Positions 11,300-23,274 of a DNA stretch of 64,000 nucleotides are shown here, piece by piece. The position numbers and the translations under genes were made by a program. This DNA is from Antilocapra americana (lineage: Eukaryota > Chordata > Mammalia > Artiodactyla > Antilocapridae): positions 1,970,333-2,034,332 of the forward strand of contig ML664662.1 in the NCBI GenBank assembly GCA_007570785.1, read 5' to 3'. Each line of letters begins with the position of its first letter. Position 1 is the first letter of the stretch. The notes beneath the pieces were generated by a model. The model worked only from the letters and a program-made list of their open reading frames with translations, searched no databases and had not been told where the DNA came from.

Positions 11300-13844
11300 C
11301 AAATATTCTGAATGCGGGGTCTAGGTGACTGCAGCGGGGTATCCAGGCAGGAGTAGGATGGAGCCTGCTCTCTGACTGTTGGCTGGTGCTCCTGGAAAAG
11401 AGGGAGGAAAGGCAGCCTGTTTCTTTACACCTGACGCACTGCTTCTGTTTGCCCTACTTCTTTTTTTTCTGAGGAGTTTTAGCCATTTTCTCCCTTCAGC
11501 ACGATGGAGTCCTAGATAAAATTATGACAAAAGTTAGGTGTGTCTGCAGGATATCTTTTCCTTTTCTATTCCTTCCTTGAACCTCTCTGCTTATCCTTTG
11601 TCATAACTCTCTCCCTCCACTCAATGTCTTCATGTTCTCTTTCTCCCTCCTTTCCATGCAATTTACTTTTAGGGAGTTTCTAATAGAGACGTGTATACTA
11701 AAGTGTAAATAACTGGTAGGAAACCAACATATTAATGTACATCAGGTAAAGACATAATTACAACCTAAAAGGGGACAAGTCCCTTGTTTGACTTGAGCCA
11801 TAAGAATCAACCTTATAGTAGAATTTAAGTACGGAATGAGCTGAACAGTTTGTTGGACTTTCCTAACTCCATGCAACTGTGCCCTTTCTGCCTCCTGGCA
11901 GGAGCAGTGGGACCTGTCTCCCTGCCAGGCTGATTTTGGAGACGTCTTTGTAGAACTTCCTGCCTGAGTCTTCACCAGTGGAAGGAATAGCTGAAGTGAG
12001 GCAAAAAGCCAGACTCCTGTTCTGTTCTTCAGTTATTTGGGTCCTGCAGACTGCCTCCTGCTTTCTCTTATGTGCGCTTCTCCATGGGATGCTCTCCCCC
12101 TGTTCCAGGGGCTGAACATGGTATCCTAGGCCACCTGGAGCCTGGAGGAGCCCAGGCTCGTACCTACCTCCCTGTGCTTCCCCAGCACAATCCGGCTTCC
12201 CAGCTGAGGACTGACTGGCCATGACAATTGAGCTTAAGCAAGACTTTTGATAATGAAAAAATGGGAAAAAACTACTTAAAAAAGGTGAAAACACTGCCTT
12301 GAATCTGAAATCACCCGCAAAGTCACCTTTTTCAATGCTCACAGACACCCAACGCACTCTGCCTCTGCTCTCAGCAAACCATATGCTGCCGCTGCTGCTG
12401 GCCATGTCCTGGGGGATGGCTTTTTTCCCCTTCAGCAAGCCTCCAGAAATGTCATAGAAATTTATATGCTTATTCACAGAGCCGATAAAGCAGAAAACCG
12501 GCGTTTCAGCTATTTTTGTTTTGCTTTGCAGATGGAGAGTAAGAGGCATAAATCTCTTGCTCGTTGGACTCTGTGGCCCGCCACTCTCTGTTTTGCATCA
12601 GACGCTGCTCAGCCCTTGGGAGCAGTTCTCTGGGGCTTGGCACCCACCCCTCCCATGCCACCACCCCTGTAGAAGAGTTGATTAAAGAAGGGGCAAAACC
12701 AAGCAATCTCTACTGTCTCTTGGGGTACAGAATGCCAAAGGCCCATCACTCTGGGTGCTCAATGGGGATTAACCTGGAGGAGAAGAGCCCCCAGTAGATG
12801 CTGCCCTTGTGCCTCTACCCCTGAACACGTGTGTTGGGGATGTCATGTGACCAGTCCTAGTCTACCTACAGATCCTTGGTGGTGAGGCTCCAAAATCAAG
12901 GGGGTTTCAATTATTACTGTTGGGCAACCGTTCATCTTGAAACTTTGCAGCTTTTCTTTGCTCATGGTTTCCTGGGCGGGGAAATCAGGAAGGGCTTGGC
13001 TGAGCAATTCTCACTTGGAGTCTTTCATACTGTTATACTCAGATGCCAGCTGGGAGTCATCCGAAGGCTGGACCATATTGGACATTCAAGATGACACATC
13101 CCCAGGGCTGGCGTTGACTTGGCATGTCAGCCTGGAGCTCAGTTGACCCTGTGGATGGGGGCATCTCTGCAAGGACCCTCCAGCATGACAGTCTCAGGGT
13201 GGTATGACTTCTTCATCGCAGTTAGCAACCCCTAGAGTGAGCGTTCTGACAGCTGGGTAGAAGCCACGTGGCCTTTTCTGACCTGCCTCTGGATGTCACG
13301 CAATGTCACTTCTGTTCCATTCTCTGGGCTATGGCGAGTCACTGAGGCTTGTGCAGGTTCAAAAAGAGGGGCCTAGGCACTACCTTCTGACCCAGAGGGT
13401 CACAAGAAGGCACTGAGCAGAGGAAGGACATGTCTGACTTAGGTTTAAGGATTCCCCGATCTGCCTGTTTGCTCCAGAACTGGCTCTGAACCCCACAGGG
13501 ACTTTGCTGTGAATAAGCACGGAGGGGGAACCAGGGGGAAGTTCTGCCACCGTCCTTCACTGCTGAAAACCCCTTTGGTGGGGACAGACCTTCCCCTTCG
13601 TGGCTGATGCTCACGTAGATAATTTCTGACAAGGTGGGCTTCCAGGGTCAGTAAGTGCCTACCATGCCAGACAGCTAGAAAATGACCTGCTGGCACAATA
13701 TTTCTATTGGAGGAAAAACAGGGAAAAGGGTGAAAGTGGGTAAATGCACTCTAAGCCCCATTCTTGGAACAAGCATGGTTGCCTCTTGGCTCCACATCTT
13801 GCTCAAAACAGCCCAAGTCTGACCACTTCTCCCCATCTCTGCTT
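11300..13844. other. long repeat-poor unique sequence
   Basis: About 2.5 kb with no confident repeat. It contains the longest minus-strand frame outside a SINE or LINE (11863-12549, 228 codons), with no recognised domain and only one coding-type feature, its length. The part around 12280-12560 looks low in decay and might be conserved non-coding sequence; this is inference. Confidence 0.45.
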
Positions 13845-15124
13845 CCACCTGCCTGGTCTGAGACACCATCATCTGTCACTTGAATTGTTACTGGGCTGCC
13901 TTCTGCTCCCCCATGACCCCTTCAGTCTGTTTCCCCACAGCAGAAAGAAGGATCCTTCAGCCCAAGTCAGACATGTCCCTCCTCTGCTCAGAGCCCTGCT
14001 GTGACACTATGTCTCTCTCAGAGTAAGAGCCACAGTCCTTACAAGACCCTCCGGGATGTGAGCCCCTGTGATCACCTTGGCCTCACTTCCTCCTTGTCAC
14101 TCCCACACCCTTTCTGTTCCAACCACACTGGGATCCTTTACAAAAATTTTCTTTTAAATTGGAGTATAGTTGATGTACAATGTCGTATTAGTTTCTGCTG
14201 TACAACAAAGTGAACCAGGTATACATATATACCTATAGCCACTTTTTTTTTAGATTCTATTCCCATATATGTCATTATGGAGTATTGACTAAAGTTCCCT
14301 GTGCTATACAGCAGGTCCTTATCAGTTATCTATTTTATATACAGTCATGTGTGTATGTCATTCCCAGTCTCCCAGTTTATCCCTCCCTCTTTTCTGTTTG
14401 TTTTTTACATCTGTGACTATATTTCAGTTTTGTAGATAAGTTCATTTGTACCATTTTCTAAAAAGATTTTTTAGATTGTACCATTTTTATATCATATGCA
14501 TATAAGTGATACCATATATTTATCTTTCTCTTTCTGACTGACTTCACTTGGTATGACAATCTCCAGGCCCATCCATGTTGCTGCAAATGATATTATTTTG
14601 CTCCTTTTTATAGCTGAGTAATATTTAATTATATATATGCACCACATCTTCTTTATCCACTCCTCTGTTGGTGGACACATAGATTGCTTCCCTGTCCTGG
14701 CATTGTGCTGCTGTGACCACACTGGGATTCTTATGTGCTATGAACAAACCAGCTGTGCCTCTGGCTCAGGACTTTTGTACTGGCTGTTCCTTCTGCCTGG
14801 AATGCTTTTATCTTGTATATCTACATGGCTCACTCTCATGCTTCCTTCAGGTCTTGCTCCAATGCTACCCCACCAGAGGAGTCCTCCCCAACCATTCAAC
14901 TTAAGATCTCAGGCCTGTCTTATCTCTATCCTTCTCTCCCATGCCCTGCTTTAATTTTCTCCATATGCCCCTTGACATATGGTATATATTTACTAGGTTG
15001 TTTACCGTCTAGCCCCCTCATTGGAGTATAGGCCCTGAGGGAGCAGATCTGTTCACTACTGCAGTCCCATTGTCTACAACAGGGACTTGCACCATGTAGG
15101 TGTTCAATAAATATTGAATGAGTG
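13845..15124 (+). mobile_element. L2 LINE 3' part, split by an L1
   Basis: Two parts of one L2 (about 13845-14140 and 14715-15124). Left part: ttctgctcccccatgaccc, catgtccctcctctgctcag, ggcctcacttcctccttgtc. Right part: ggctgttccttctgcctgga, ctcatgcttccttcaggtc and the L2 3' end caccatgtaggtgttcaata followed by aatattgaatgagtgg. The break coincides exactly with the L1 insertion. Confidence 0.85.
14141..14714 (-). mobile_element. L1 3' end inserted in L2
   Basis: About 570 bp of L1 on minus: ORF2 end and 3' untranslated region (plus reads ggagtatagttgatgtacaa, then ctccaggcccatccatgttg, then ctttatccactcctctgttg). It is flanked by aaccacactgggatccttta (14121-14140) and gaccacactgggattcttat (14715-14734), a target duplication of about 20 bp with few differences. 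5'-truncated, no intact ORF. Confidence 0.9.
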
Positions 15125-15189
15125 GACAGATTCCAGTCCTAACTCTTGAGGCAAGACATACAACAGCACCTTAATTCAACAGACCAGAG

Positions 15190-15415
15190 AGCAGCCAACT
15201 TTTTCTGCAAAGGACCAGATAGTAAATTTTATGTTTTGTGAGCCATACAATCTCCACTACAACTACTAAACTCTTCCATTATAGCCTAAAAGCAGTCATC
15301 ACTAATGTTGAAACAGATGGGCATGGTTAGGTCCAAATAAAATTTTAATTATAAAAACAGGTGACTGGCCAGATTTGGCCCATGACCCATAATTTTCTAA
15401 CCCCTGATTTAGCAA
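15190..15415. mobile_element. hAT-like non-autonomous DNA transposon
   Basis: Short old element running from agccaactttttctgcaaag to gacccataattttctaaccc. Internal blocks ggaccagatagtaaatttta and ggccagatttggcccatgac match a common mammalian hAT-type repeat. The ends are imperfect inverted repeats. Family not resolved. Confidence 0.6.
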
Positions 15416-15447
15416 CAAAAATGCCCTCTACAGTCGAAAGTGTGGTT

Positions 15448-15542
15448 CAAACATGTGAAGCTCAGAGAAGTTGAGTGGCTGTTCTGAGGTCACACAGCAC
15501 AATGGAGGCAAAGTGGGGTAAAGAATCCAGATGCCCTGATTT
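15448..15542 (-). mobile_element. MIR fragment
   Basis: Reverse-complement MIR signature: gaagctcagagaagttgagt and ggtcacacagcacaat. Confidence 0.6.
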
Positions 15543-16130
15543 TTGCTCAGGGCTCAGGTCACCCAAGTTGCCTCCCTGTGGGCCACTTGGAGAAGGCCAG
15601 AGAAAATATTAATGTAGAGCTCAGCTGAGAAGCTTCCATTAGCATCACGGGAAGCTCATACTAACAGCTAATTGCATTAAGTGTTAATTGTACCCAGTGT
15701 TAGGTGTTGGTGTCACTGGCCCTAAATTGCTATTAAGAGATAGAGTGGGAAGGAGAGGCTGAAGGATTAGGACAGAGGCTAGGGGCCAAGAAACCAGGGT
15801 TGTTGCAGCTTGGGTCTAGAAAGCAGTCATTGAGATGGAGTTTAAAGTATAGAGTAATAAAACTAGGGAGGACCCTTGGGATTGATCCTTGATTTTCCCT
15901 CCCCTGGAATGGAGGTGGAGAAGACAGGAGTGGGCAGGAGAAGTTGATGTGCAATGCAGACTCCCAAACAGCCTTGGCTAATGTCCCAGGGAGCTCTGGA
16001 GCTAAGGGATGGTGCATTGGACGGGTCCTCAGTTGGGCTGAGATGGTGAGGCCTCCCTATTTCTGCACTGATCAGCCACACTGGTAAGAAGCATGACCTT
16101 AGGGGAGACACTCGCCCCTAAAAGACTGAT
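15543..16130. other. unique sequence
   Basis: Nothing recognised. Confidence 0.5.
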
Positions 16131-16131
16131 A

Positions 16132-16342
16132 CGCGTGCATGCTAAGTCGCTTCGGTCATGTCTGACTCTTTCTGATCCTATGAACTGTAGCCTGCCAGGC
16201 TCCTCTGTTCATGGGATTCTCCAGGCAAGAATACTGGAGTGGGTTGCCATGCCTTCCTCCAGGGGATCTTCCTGACCCAAGGATCAAACCCACATTTCTT
16301 AGCAGGCAGGATCTTTACCACTAGCGCCACCTGGGAAGCCCC
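16132..16342 (-). mobile_element. Bov-tA SINE
   Basis: Full-length on minus: plus reads tgctaagtcgcttcggtcat ... ccaggcaagaatactggagt ... cacctgggaagcccc. Flanks ctaaaagactga and ccaaaagattga are a likely decayed target duplication. Confidence 0.95.
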
Positions 16343-16597
16343 AAAAGATTGACAGTCAAAGGCTATTTGTTGACATCACTTCCAGAGGCTGGGGCAGCAA
16401 GTCCTTCCTTCCTGCAAAAGGCTCTGGTCAGTATACCCTGGTATCCACTGCAGGGGTTAAGAGAGAAAAAGCAGGAGTACTAATGGGAAATTGAAAGGGG
16501 AAAGAAAAATAATTCACACAAGCCATAGCCAGGGCCATGGTCATCCACAGCCTTTGCATTTGGAATAGAAGTGCTCTACCTTCACTTTACCTGTTAG

Positions 16598-16985
16598 CAT
16601 TCAGTTTGGCAGTGAGTGATAGAAAACCCCAAATAATGGTGGCTTCAACACAGTAGAAGTAGATTTCTGTCAATGAAGCTAGAGTTACGCAGCCTGAGGC
16701 TGTTGAAGTAGTCTCACAAAGTTGTCAGAGACTCATGCTTCTTCCAGCTTTTTGATCTACCCTCTTTAACACATAAGTGCACTTTATGGTTCAAGATGGC
16801 AGCAAAAGTGCCAGCCATTACCTCTGCAGTCCAACAAGCAACAGGAAGGAGGGAGAGATGAAGAAGGCATGGCTTTTCCGTTTAAGGACACCTCCTGGAA
16901 GCCACACAGGGCAACTTAATCCCATTGACCAACAAATTTAGTCACATGGCCAGTGCTAGCTGGAAATGAGTTTGGGACATGTAGA
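16598..16985. mobile_element. old interspersed repeat, family unresolved
   Basis: Resembles a common mammalian repeat of about 390 bp by its block order: gtgatagaaaaccccaaata, ctttatggttcaagatggca, caacaggaaggagggagaga, aggacacctcctggaagcc, ttagtcacatggccagtgc. Strand and family cannot be fixed by eye. Confidence 0.5.
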
Positions 16986-17059
16986 TTTTATTCTAGATGA
17001 CTTTTTTTCAACCAAAAGTCAGGAAAAAGTGTAGGATAGCTATTGGTAGGATGTACACA

Positions 17060-17336
17060 GTGTCTTGTTCAACCTGAGAAACTCTTCATCTTTAAAGATC
17101 AACTCTCAGAAAAACCTTCAAGACCCCTTACCCCTAATACCCTGCCCCACATCCAGCTGGTGCTTTGTACTCTATAATTCCTCTGGACTTTCTCTGGGAT
17201 TCATCTGTCTTTGTATCTTGACTGCGAACTCTCTGAGGGTGTGGACCTTGTGCTATTCATCTTCTTCCCCCAGCATGTAGCACTGAGCCAGCTGTGCATA
17301 GTAGGTGCTTCATAAATGCTTGTTGAGCAAATTCCT
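17060..17336 (+). mobile_element. L2 LINE 3' end
   Basis: Ends in gcatagtaggtgcttcataa then atgcttgttgagc, preceded by tgaggg...tggacctt and cttcagacc-like blocks typical of L2 3' ends. Diverged. Confidence 0.7.
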
Positions 17337-20300
17337 GGAAAAATCTAATATGAACCTTAGGAATAAGTTGTATTTGACACCTCTATTCATTCCACAAAAG
17401 CTATATTTCTTAAGGGATTAATTACTAACTTTCATTAAACTTGATACACTGCTAAGGAGTCCTAAGAACCCTCGCAGTATGAAAAAAAATATGACAGGTG
17501 ATAGGTGGTTATTGATGAAGATTTTCTCAATTTTCTTAAAGTTCAGCTAAATGTAGAATTGTGGCTGGTGTGCTATTCTGATCCGTGCTGTTGATGGTTC
17601 ACAGAAGCACATATTTCACCTGAAGCCTTGTCACCTGCATCAAAGAGGCATTGGTGAAAGCCTCCAACAGTGCCGTTAGCTCCTGTAGGAGGCAAGGGAC
17701 TGAACCAGCCTACCTGGAAACATGTCCCCTGCAGCTCTCCAGGACATGCACCTTTGTCAACTTTGCTGTCTCTCAAGGGAGAAGGGGGGTGACTTGTGAC
17801 TTCAAGGGGTGAGGGACCATGGGAAGACGTTGTTTTTCTGAAGCCATGTTCTTCACATAGTGGACACTATTGTTGCCTTTCCCAGATCCCCTTTATGTGG
17901 TTGGTGCTCCTGCCCGTAGGTAGGGGCCGGCGTCGGCTATCATCAGTTCACAATTGCCTCTTTCTTGGGGGACTGTTCTCAGTCAATAGGATCCACTTTT
18001 CCCAGAGGTATCTGGAAGGTTACTCCCTATTTGGGGGTAGGGGAGAGGCACAGCTGATGACCTGCACCAGGGATGTAAAGTGTGGACTCTGCTTTCAGGG
18101 GAGGGGACAACTCCATGGTGACTTCCCTGGTCCTGAGCTCCCTGTGGGAAAAGGGAGAGGTACGGAGGTCAGTTTGTCTCAGATTCTTTGGGACTGTCAA
18201 CTTTCATTCTCAAAGTCCACATCCCGGGAAACCTTCCTTCCTGGGCAAACCAGGACAGTTAATTGCCCCCACCTTCAATTGAGCACATCTCTGTTTTGCG
18301 GGTTGCCCTCACTCCTGGACAGGTTTCTTGGGAGAGCCTGCCTTTAATAAATCATGTGTACAAGCTCCGTCCCCACTCCAGCCCCGCCCCTTTCCCCCTG
18401 GTCTTGACCTTTGAGTGCTGGCCAGTTTTCACAAGTGCTTTGGGCTGTGGGCTGGGGCTCCCATACTCATGAAAGGAGTTCATGGCTGAACTGAGCTTTC
18501 TGGTTTTCTGGTGACTCATCATGCCGCTGTTCTTTTCAGACTTTCAACTGGTAGTTGCCCTCATGATCCTGTCTCCGGGTCCTCCTTTATATTCTCCACC
18601 CATGGTGGGCACCAGGCTTCTGGCGGTCACTCCCACTATGGCCCTTTGATTTAACACAAAGGCCCTTTCTCTCAGGACACTGTTGGTTTCTAGAATATTG
18701 AGCCCTTTTCCTTCAGAGAGGTGGCTTGGTGTGGAGTGAAGTGCAGGCTGGCTTCTAGCTCTGGCCCAGGACAAGTCTGTGAACCTCTCTGTATCAAGTT
18801 TCACGATCCCAGAAAAATGGCTCAGTGGGTTCTGGCGCAGAATTGGAACTCAACAGAATCACTTCTGGGCTCTGGGCAGTTTCCTTTCCCTGAGACAAGG
18901 TGACTGGCCTGGATGTTCTTTAAGGGTGCATCACTACCATGCATCTACGTTTCCTTCTGGGTGGGCTTCAGAAGACCATTGTCTTGATTTCTTTGCTTGC
19001 CCAGCTTTGCAGCTTGCCCCTGCCTCTTGGAGCTTTCTAGACATTTCCCCGTGGGCCTTTTCCCTCTCTCCTTTCTCCTGGGCTAATGTGGAACCCCTCA
19101 CTGGTCCTCTGGCCCCAGGCTTTTCTCTGGCATGTCTTCTTAAAATATCACTCTGCTTATCTACTTCACTCTTCAAGAACTTTCAGTGGTTCCCAAGTGG
19201 TACAAATCAAAGCCCAAATATATTGGGAAGATGCTAAAGGCTCTGCATCTGGGATCCAGTTCCAGGTGTGGCCCCTTTGCACTGCTCATGCTGTGACCTC
19301 GCCTAGCACCTCTTTGGACCTTTCTCAGTGAGAGGCCAAATGGGACTTGAAGAAGAATGCTCCATGCTGTGAAGTTTGATCTGCCCCAAGGGCAGAAAAT
19401 ATGTGATGCCCAGGTGCTGGAGAGAAACACCCCTCTGCCCCCTTTCATCACTTTTTCGACACCCAACCCAGAGGGAGACCCAAGACATGGAATTCATCCT
19501 ATCAACAAGTGCCCAAAGGAGCTGGGTCTAGAATCGGGGAATGAAATGGGATGGAAACTTGCAAAGTCCTTGGAGGGTTGGTTGTTTTTTTTTTCCCAGG
19601 TCCAGTTCCAAGTCAGGGAGGCGGGGGTGAGGGTAGGGGAGGGGAGGGATGTCCCTGAGGAGCTACAGGAGGAATGGAGGGCTAAGTGGCAGCAGATGAG
19701 CTCGCACACCACAGTCACCTTAGGGAGCAGGCGGCACTGCAATGAATAGAGACGGGCTGGCTCCATGTGTCAGGAGCACAGACAGGTTAAACGTGGGGTT
19801 AACAGTGACTGAGTCACCATTTCACCTCCCCTAGGAGAGGAAGACTCAGTCTGCCACCTCAGCCGTAAGGAAAAAAGCCATTTTGATGGTTGGATCTGAG
19901 CCACACCGTACATCAGCAGCTGGCCCGGGAGTGACGCTGTGGCTGCGTGGGGCTGTCAGTCCTTCCGAGATGGGGAAGTGATAATAGAGGGCTGTCTGTA
20001 GGCTAGTCAGCAACTCCCCTCTCTGCCTGCAGTCAAGCTTCAGAATCTGTTGAGGCTGCAGATGGGGGGTGGGGGCCTGACTCCTCCCTGACTTCCTCCC
20101 CTGTCTGGGGAGTAGGACACATGGGCAATGACAGCTGAACAGGAGACATGGCTGTTTTATTCATCACTGGGTAGATTGGTCTTGGCCTGAGATGGCTCCT
20201 CCCGGGGCCCTGTGCCCTTCTAGGTTGTGGGTCATTGGCAGCCTTTCCCATTGGACCTTGACTCAGTCACTTCTGGGCAGAGCTGCCATGTCACACAGCT

Positions 20301-20635
20301 TTAAGGAAAGCAGGTCTCATAAAATACAACATGAATGATGTCCCCAATAGCAACATGGCAGCCCTGCCCATTGGTAACCTGTTCCTTCAGGCACATTTTC
20401 TGCACAGGAAGGGCATCACTGTATCTTTAAGGAGTCAATTGGTCTTAGGGTCTTGCCCTGGTCTAGCTTGTACATAATTATAAAATAGGAGAAGTTTCCA
20501 GCTTCTTCACCTCCTGGCTTGTCCCCACTATGGTGGAGGGTGCACCTTACTGCTAGTATAGGTTCCACCTGCTTTCCCTTATAAAGTAACAATACACCAA
20601 AGGGGTAGTTTACATTAGGCCCACAGAAAGAAAAC
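17337..20635. other. 3.3 kb of repeat-poor unique sequence
   Basis: No repeat, RNA gene or exon recognised. The longest frame (17796-18347 plus, 183 codons) has no known domain and unexceptional codon use. A (G)n/(A)n purine tract lies near 19618-19680. Confidence 0.5.
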
Positions 20636-20718
20636 AGCACACACACATACACATACGTAAAAGTATATGTATGTGTAAGTATATATATAATATGTATATA
20701 AAAGTATATATATATTAT
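20636..20718. repeat. degenerate CA/TA tract
   Basis: Alternating purine-pyrimidine tract: cacacacatacacatacgt then runs of tatata. Likely a decayed dinucleotide repeat able to adopt non-B structure; no gene. Confidence 0.85.
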
Positions 20719-21209
20719 TCAGTTAACAGAGGAATAACTGCATACATCAAATTCATAGTAATTCATAATGCATTGTGCTGTCTAGTCCCATCTGCTCTTC
20801 CTAGTAATGATTTTCATTACTAAGATCCTTACCCCCCCCTCAATACACACAACCCAGGAAAGTCTTTTTGCTAGATAATTGTCTTCCAGTTTTCCCAGAG
20901 AGACATTGAGAAGGACTCTGAGGTCTTGTCCCATCTTGGAGGGCCTTGATTGATTAGTGATGTCTGCCAGGGGTTTGGCAGGGAGATTGGGGGCATGTAT
21001 GCTGTGTAAGTGCCATCCCTATCTTGAAGGGCTCTGTGTGCCAGACTTGCTTGCTTACTTCAGCTCATGTTCAAAGACTCCTCTCGACCCAGGCATCTGC
21101 GGGTGATGTCTAAGAAAGTCTGTTCTCTCGAGGACTGGCCAGATCATCCCCTCCTCTAACTTGAGACCTTGGTTCCCAACTGTTGTCAGTCCACTGCTGT
21201 ACAGCAAGA
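20719..21209. other. unique sequence
   Basis: Nothing recognised. Confidence 0.5.
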
Positions 21210-21335
21210 AGCATTTAGTTGCTTAGTCATGTCTGACTCTTTGGGACCCCATGGACTTTAGCCTGCCAAGCTCTTCTGTCCATGGAATTTTCCAGGCAAT
21301 AATACTGGAATAGGTTGCCATTTTGTACTCCAGTA
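21210..21335 (-). mobile_element. Bov-tA / BovA fragment
   Basis: Only the BovA-derived 3' half remains (plus reads gttgcttagtcatgtctgac ... ggaataggttgccattttg). The tRNA-derived head is missing. Confidence 0.88.
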
Positions 21336-21699
21336 GAGCTGGGAGAGAGAATTTAATTTCCTTTGGGTTAGGATGAGTCCTTTTCTGATGGGGTCTAAAC
21401 TAAAAAAGGACATTCCATTGGAGGGATGCAAAGATGCTAGGATATTTCCTGTGAAATACCATTAACATAGCTCCCACACCACCCACCTCCCATTACTGCA
21501 GCAACTTAGACACTATTCCAGGTCGATAATTTCATGTCTGATATTGAATATGTTACAACAACGCTGATCAATAGATGAATTTGAGCTGAGAAATTAATGG
21601 CTGACAATGACCTTCATGTGGTAGCCTGAGCATAGAGCATCATGTTGAATGTGCCTTAACTTTCACTATCGGGAACAAAATGAATGTAGATTTTATTCA
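21336..21699. other. unique sequence
   Basis: Nothing recognised. Confidence 0.5.
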
Positions 21700-21862
21700 A
21701 ATGTAAGATAATGATGACAAGTGCACAAATCATAAGTATACATTTGATGGATTTCACAAACTGAACATACCCAGGTAACCTCACCCAGATCAAGAAATGG
21801 ACCATAGAGAGTGATATCCTCCATAGACTAGAAAAAGACTTTCCTACCACCACCCCCCCAAC
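21700..21862 (-). mobile_element. old L1 3' fragment
   Basis: Plus reads gatttcacaaactgaacata, cccaggtaacctcacccaga and tcaagaaatggaccat, the reverse complement of an old L1 3' untranslated region. Boundaries approximate. Confidence 0.55.
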
Positions 21863-22244
21863 TCCAAGAACACAGATTTTGATATTCTCTCATGGATGAC
21901 ACTACATTTGTGGAAGTCTCAGAGTCAGCACACTGTTGGGGCAAAAGTTTCTGAGATTAGATGTTTTGAAGAGGATAAAAGGAATAGGTTCACTTTACAT
22001 AAATCACCCCTCTCCCAAGGTGGCACATCTCAGTACCAAGAAAGATCCCATCAGCCCATGCTTTCTTCTACAGAAGAAGGGAGAGCATGTGAGTAAATAC
22101 TTGGCTCCCCTGGCAGTGTGGGATGCTGCCACAGAAAGTCACTTCTTTTTTTGTCACACCTAGAATGCAAGGTGAGCAGCATAACTAAGGGGCAGGGAGG
22201 AGCTGAAAGACTAGCAGCCAGAGATTGTAAGCTATTACATTCAA

Positions 22245-23237
22245 GGGAACACCCATTAGGCTATCAATATATTTCTTAGGAGAGACCCTGCAGGCCAGGA
22301 TAGCATGGGCTGATATATTCAAAGTGCTAAAAGAAAAAAAAAATTACCAACCAAGAAAACGTCACCCAGCAACATTCTCCCTCAGAAATGAAGGAACAAT
22401 AAGATTATCCGAGATAAACAAAAGCTGAGGAAGTTTATTACCACTAGACCTGCCTTACAAGAAATGCTAAAAGGAGTTAGTCTAGCTGAAATGAAAAGAT
22501 GCTAATTAGTAATATGAAAACATGAAAATATAAAACCTACTGGTAAAAATAAGTATATAGCCAAAATCAGAGTACTCTAAAATTGTAATCTGGTGGTGTG
22601 CTAACCACTGAACTATAAAAGTTAAAGGACATATGTATTAAGAATAACTGCGGCTACAATAATTTGTTAATGGATACACTGTATAAAAAGATGTAAAGTG
22701 TGACATCAAAAACATAAAATGTGGGGGAAAGTGAAAGGGCAGAATTTTTGTATGCCATCAGAGTTAAGTTGTTATCAGCTTACAATAGATTTTTATAACT
22801 CTAAGATGTTTTATGTAATCCCCATGGTAACCACAAAGCAAAACCCTACAGTAGATACACAAAAGATGAAAAGAGGAAAATCAAAGCATACCACTATAGA
22901 AAAAGGTATCAGATTCACAAAGGAAGTTAGTAAGAGGGGAAGAAAGGAACACAGGGAATATAAATCAACCAGAAAACAATTAAGAAGATGGTATTAGGAG
23001 GTTCTTATGTACCAGTAATTATTTCAAGTGTAAATGGATTAATTTCTCAAATCAAAAGACATAGAGCAGCTGAATGGATAAAAAAATAACACCGAACTAT
23101 ATATGCTGCCTACAAGAGGCTCATTCAAGTTTAAGAACACACACATAGGCTAAAACTTAAGGGATAGAAAAAGATATTTCATGCAAATGAAAACCAGAAG
23201 AGAGCAAGGTTAGCTATACTCATATGTATAGCTATGC

Positions 23238-23238
<1 letters not shown>
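22245..23238 (+). mobile_element. L1 (L1M-type), ORF1-ORF2 junction and ORF2 start
   Basis: About 1 kb of old L1 on plus: cattaggctatcaatatatt, gaccctgcaggccagg, ttacaagaaatgctaaaagg, catggtaaccacaaagc. The part at 23010-23215 corresponds to the N-terminal endonuclease start of ORF2 (aagtgtaaatggattaattt, tgctgcctacaagaggctc). Stops and frameshifts throughout; no functional protein. It ends at the (CA)n tract. Confidence 0.8.

Positions 23239-23239
<1 letters not shown>

Positions 23240-23272
<33 letters not shown>
23240..23272. repeat. (CA)n microsatellite at an L1 breakpoint
   Basis: About 16 CA units exactly between the L1 ORF2-start segment and the L1 ORF2-end segment. Confidence 0.95.

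Positions 23273-23274
<2 letters not shown>

Noticed and set aside
17796..18347. 183-codon plus-strand frame
   Set aside because: No recognised domain, start context or splice structure; overlaps another frame with similar length, as expected by chance in GC-rich sequence.
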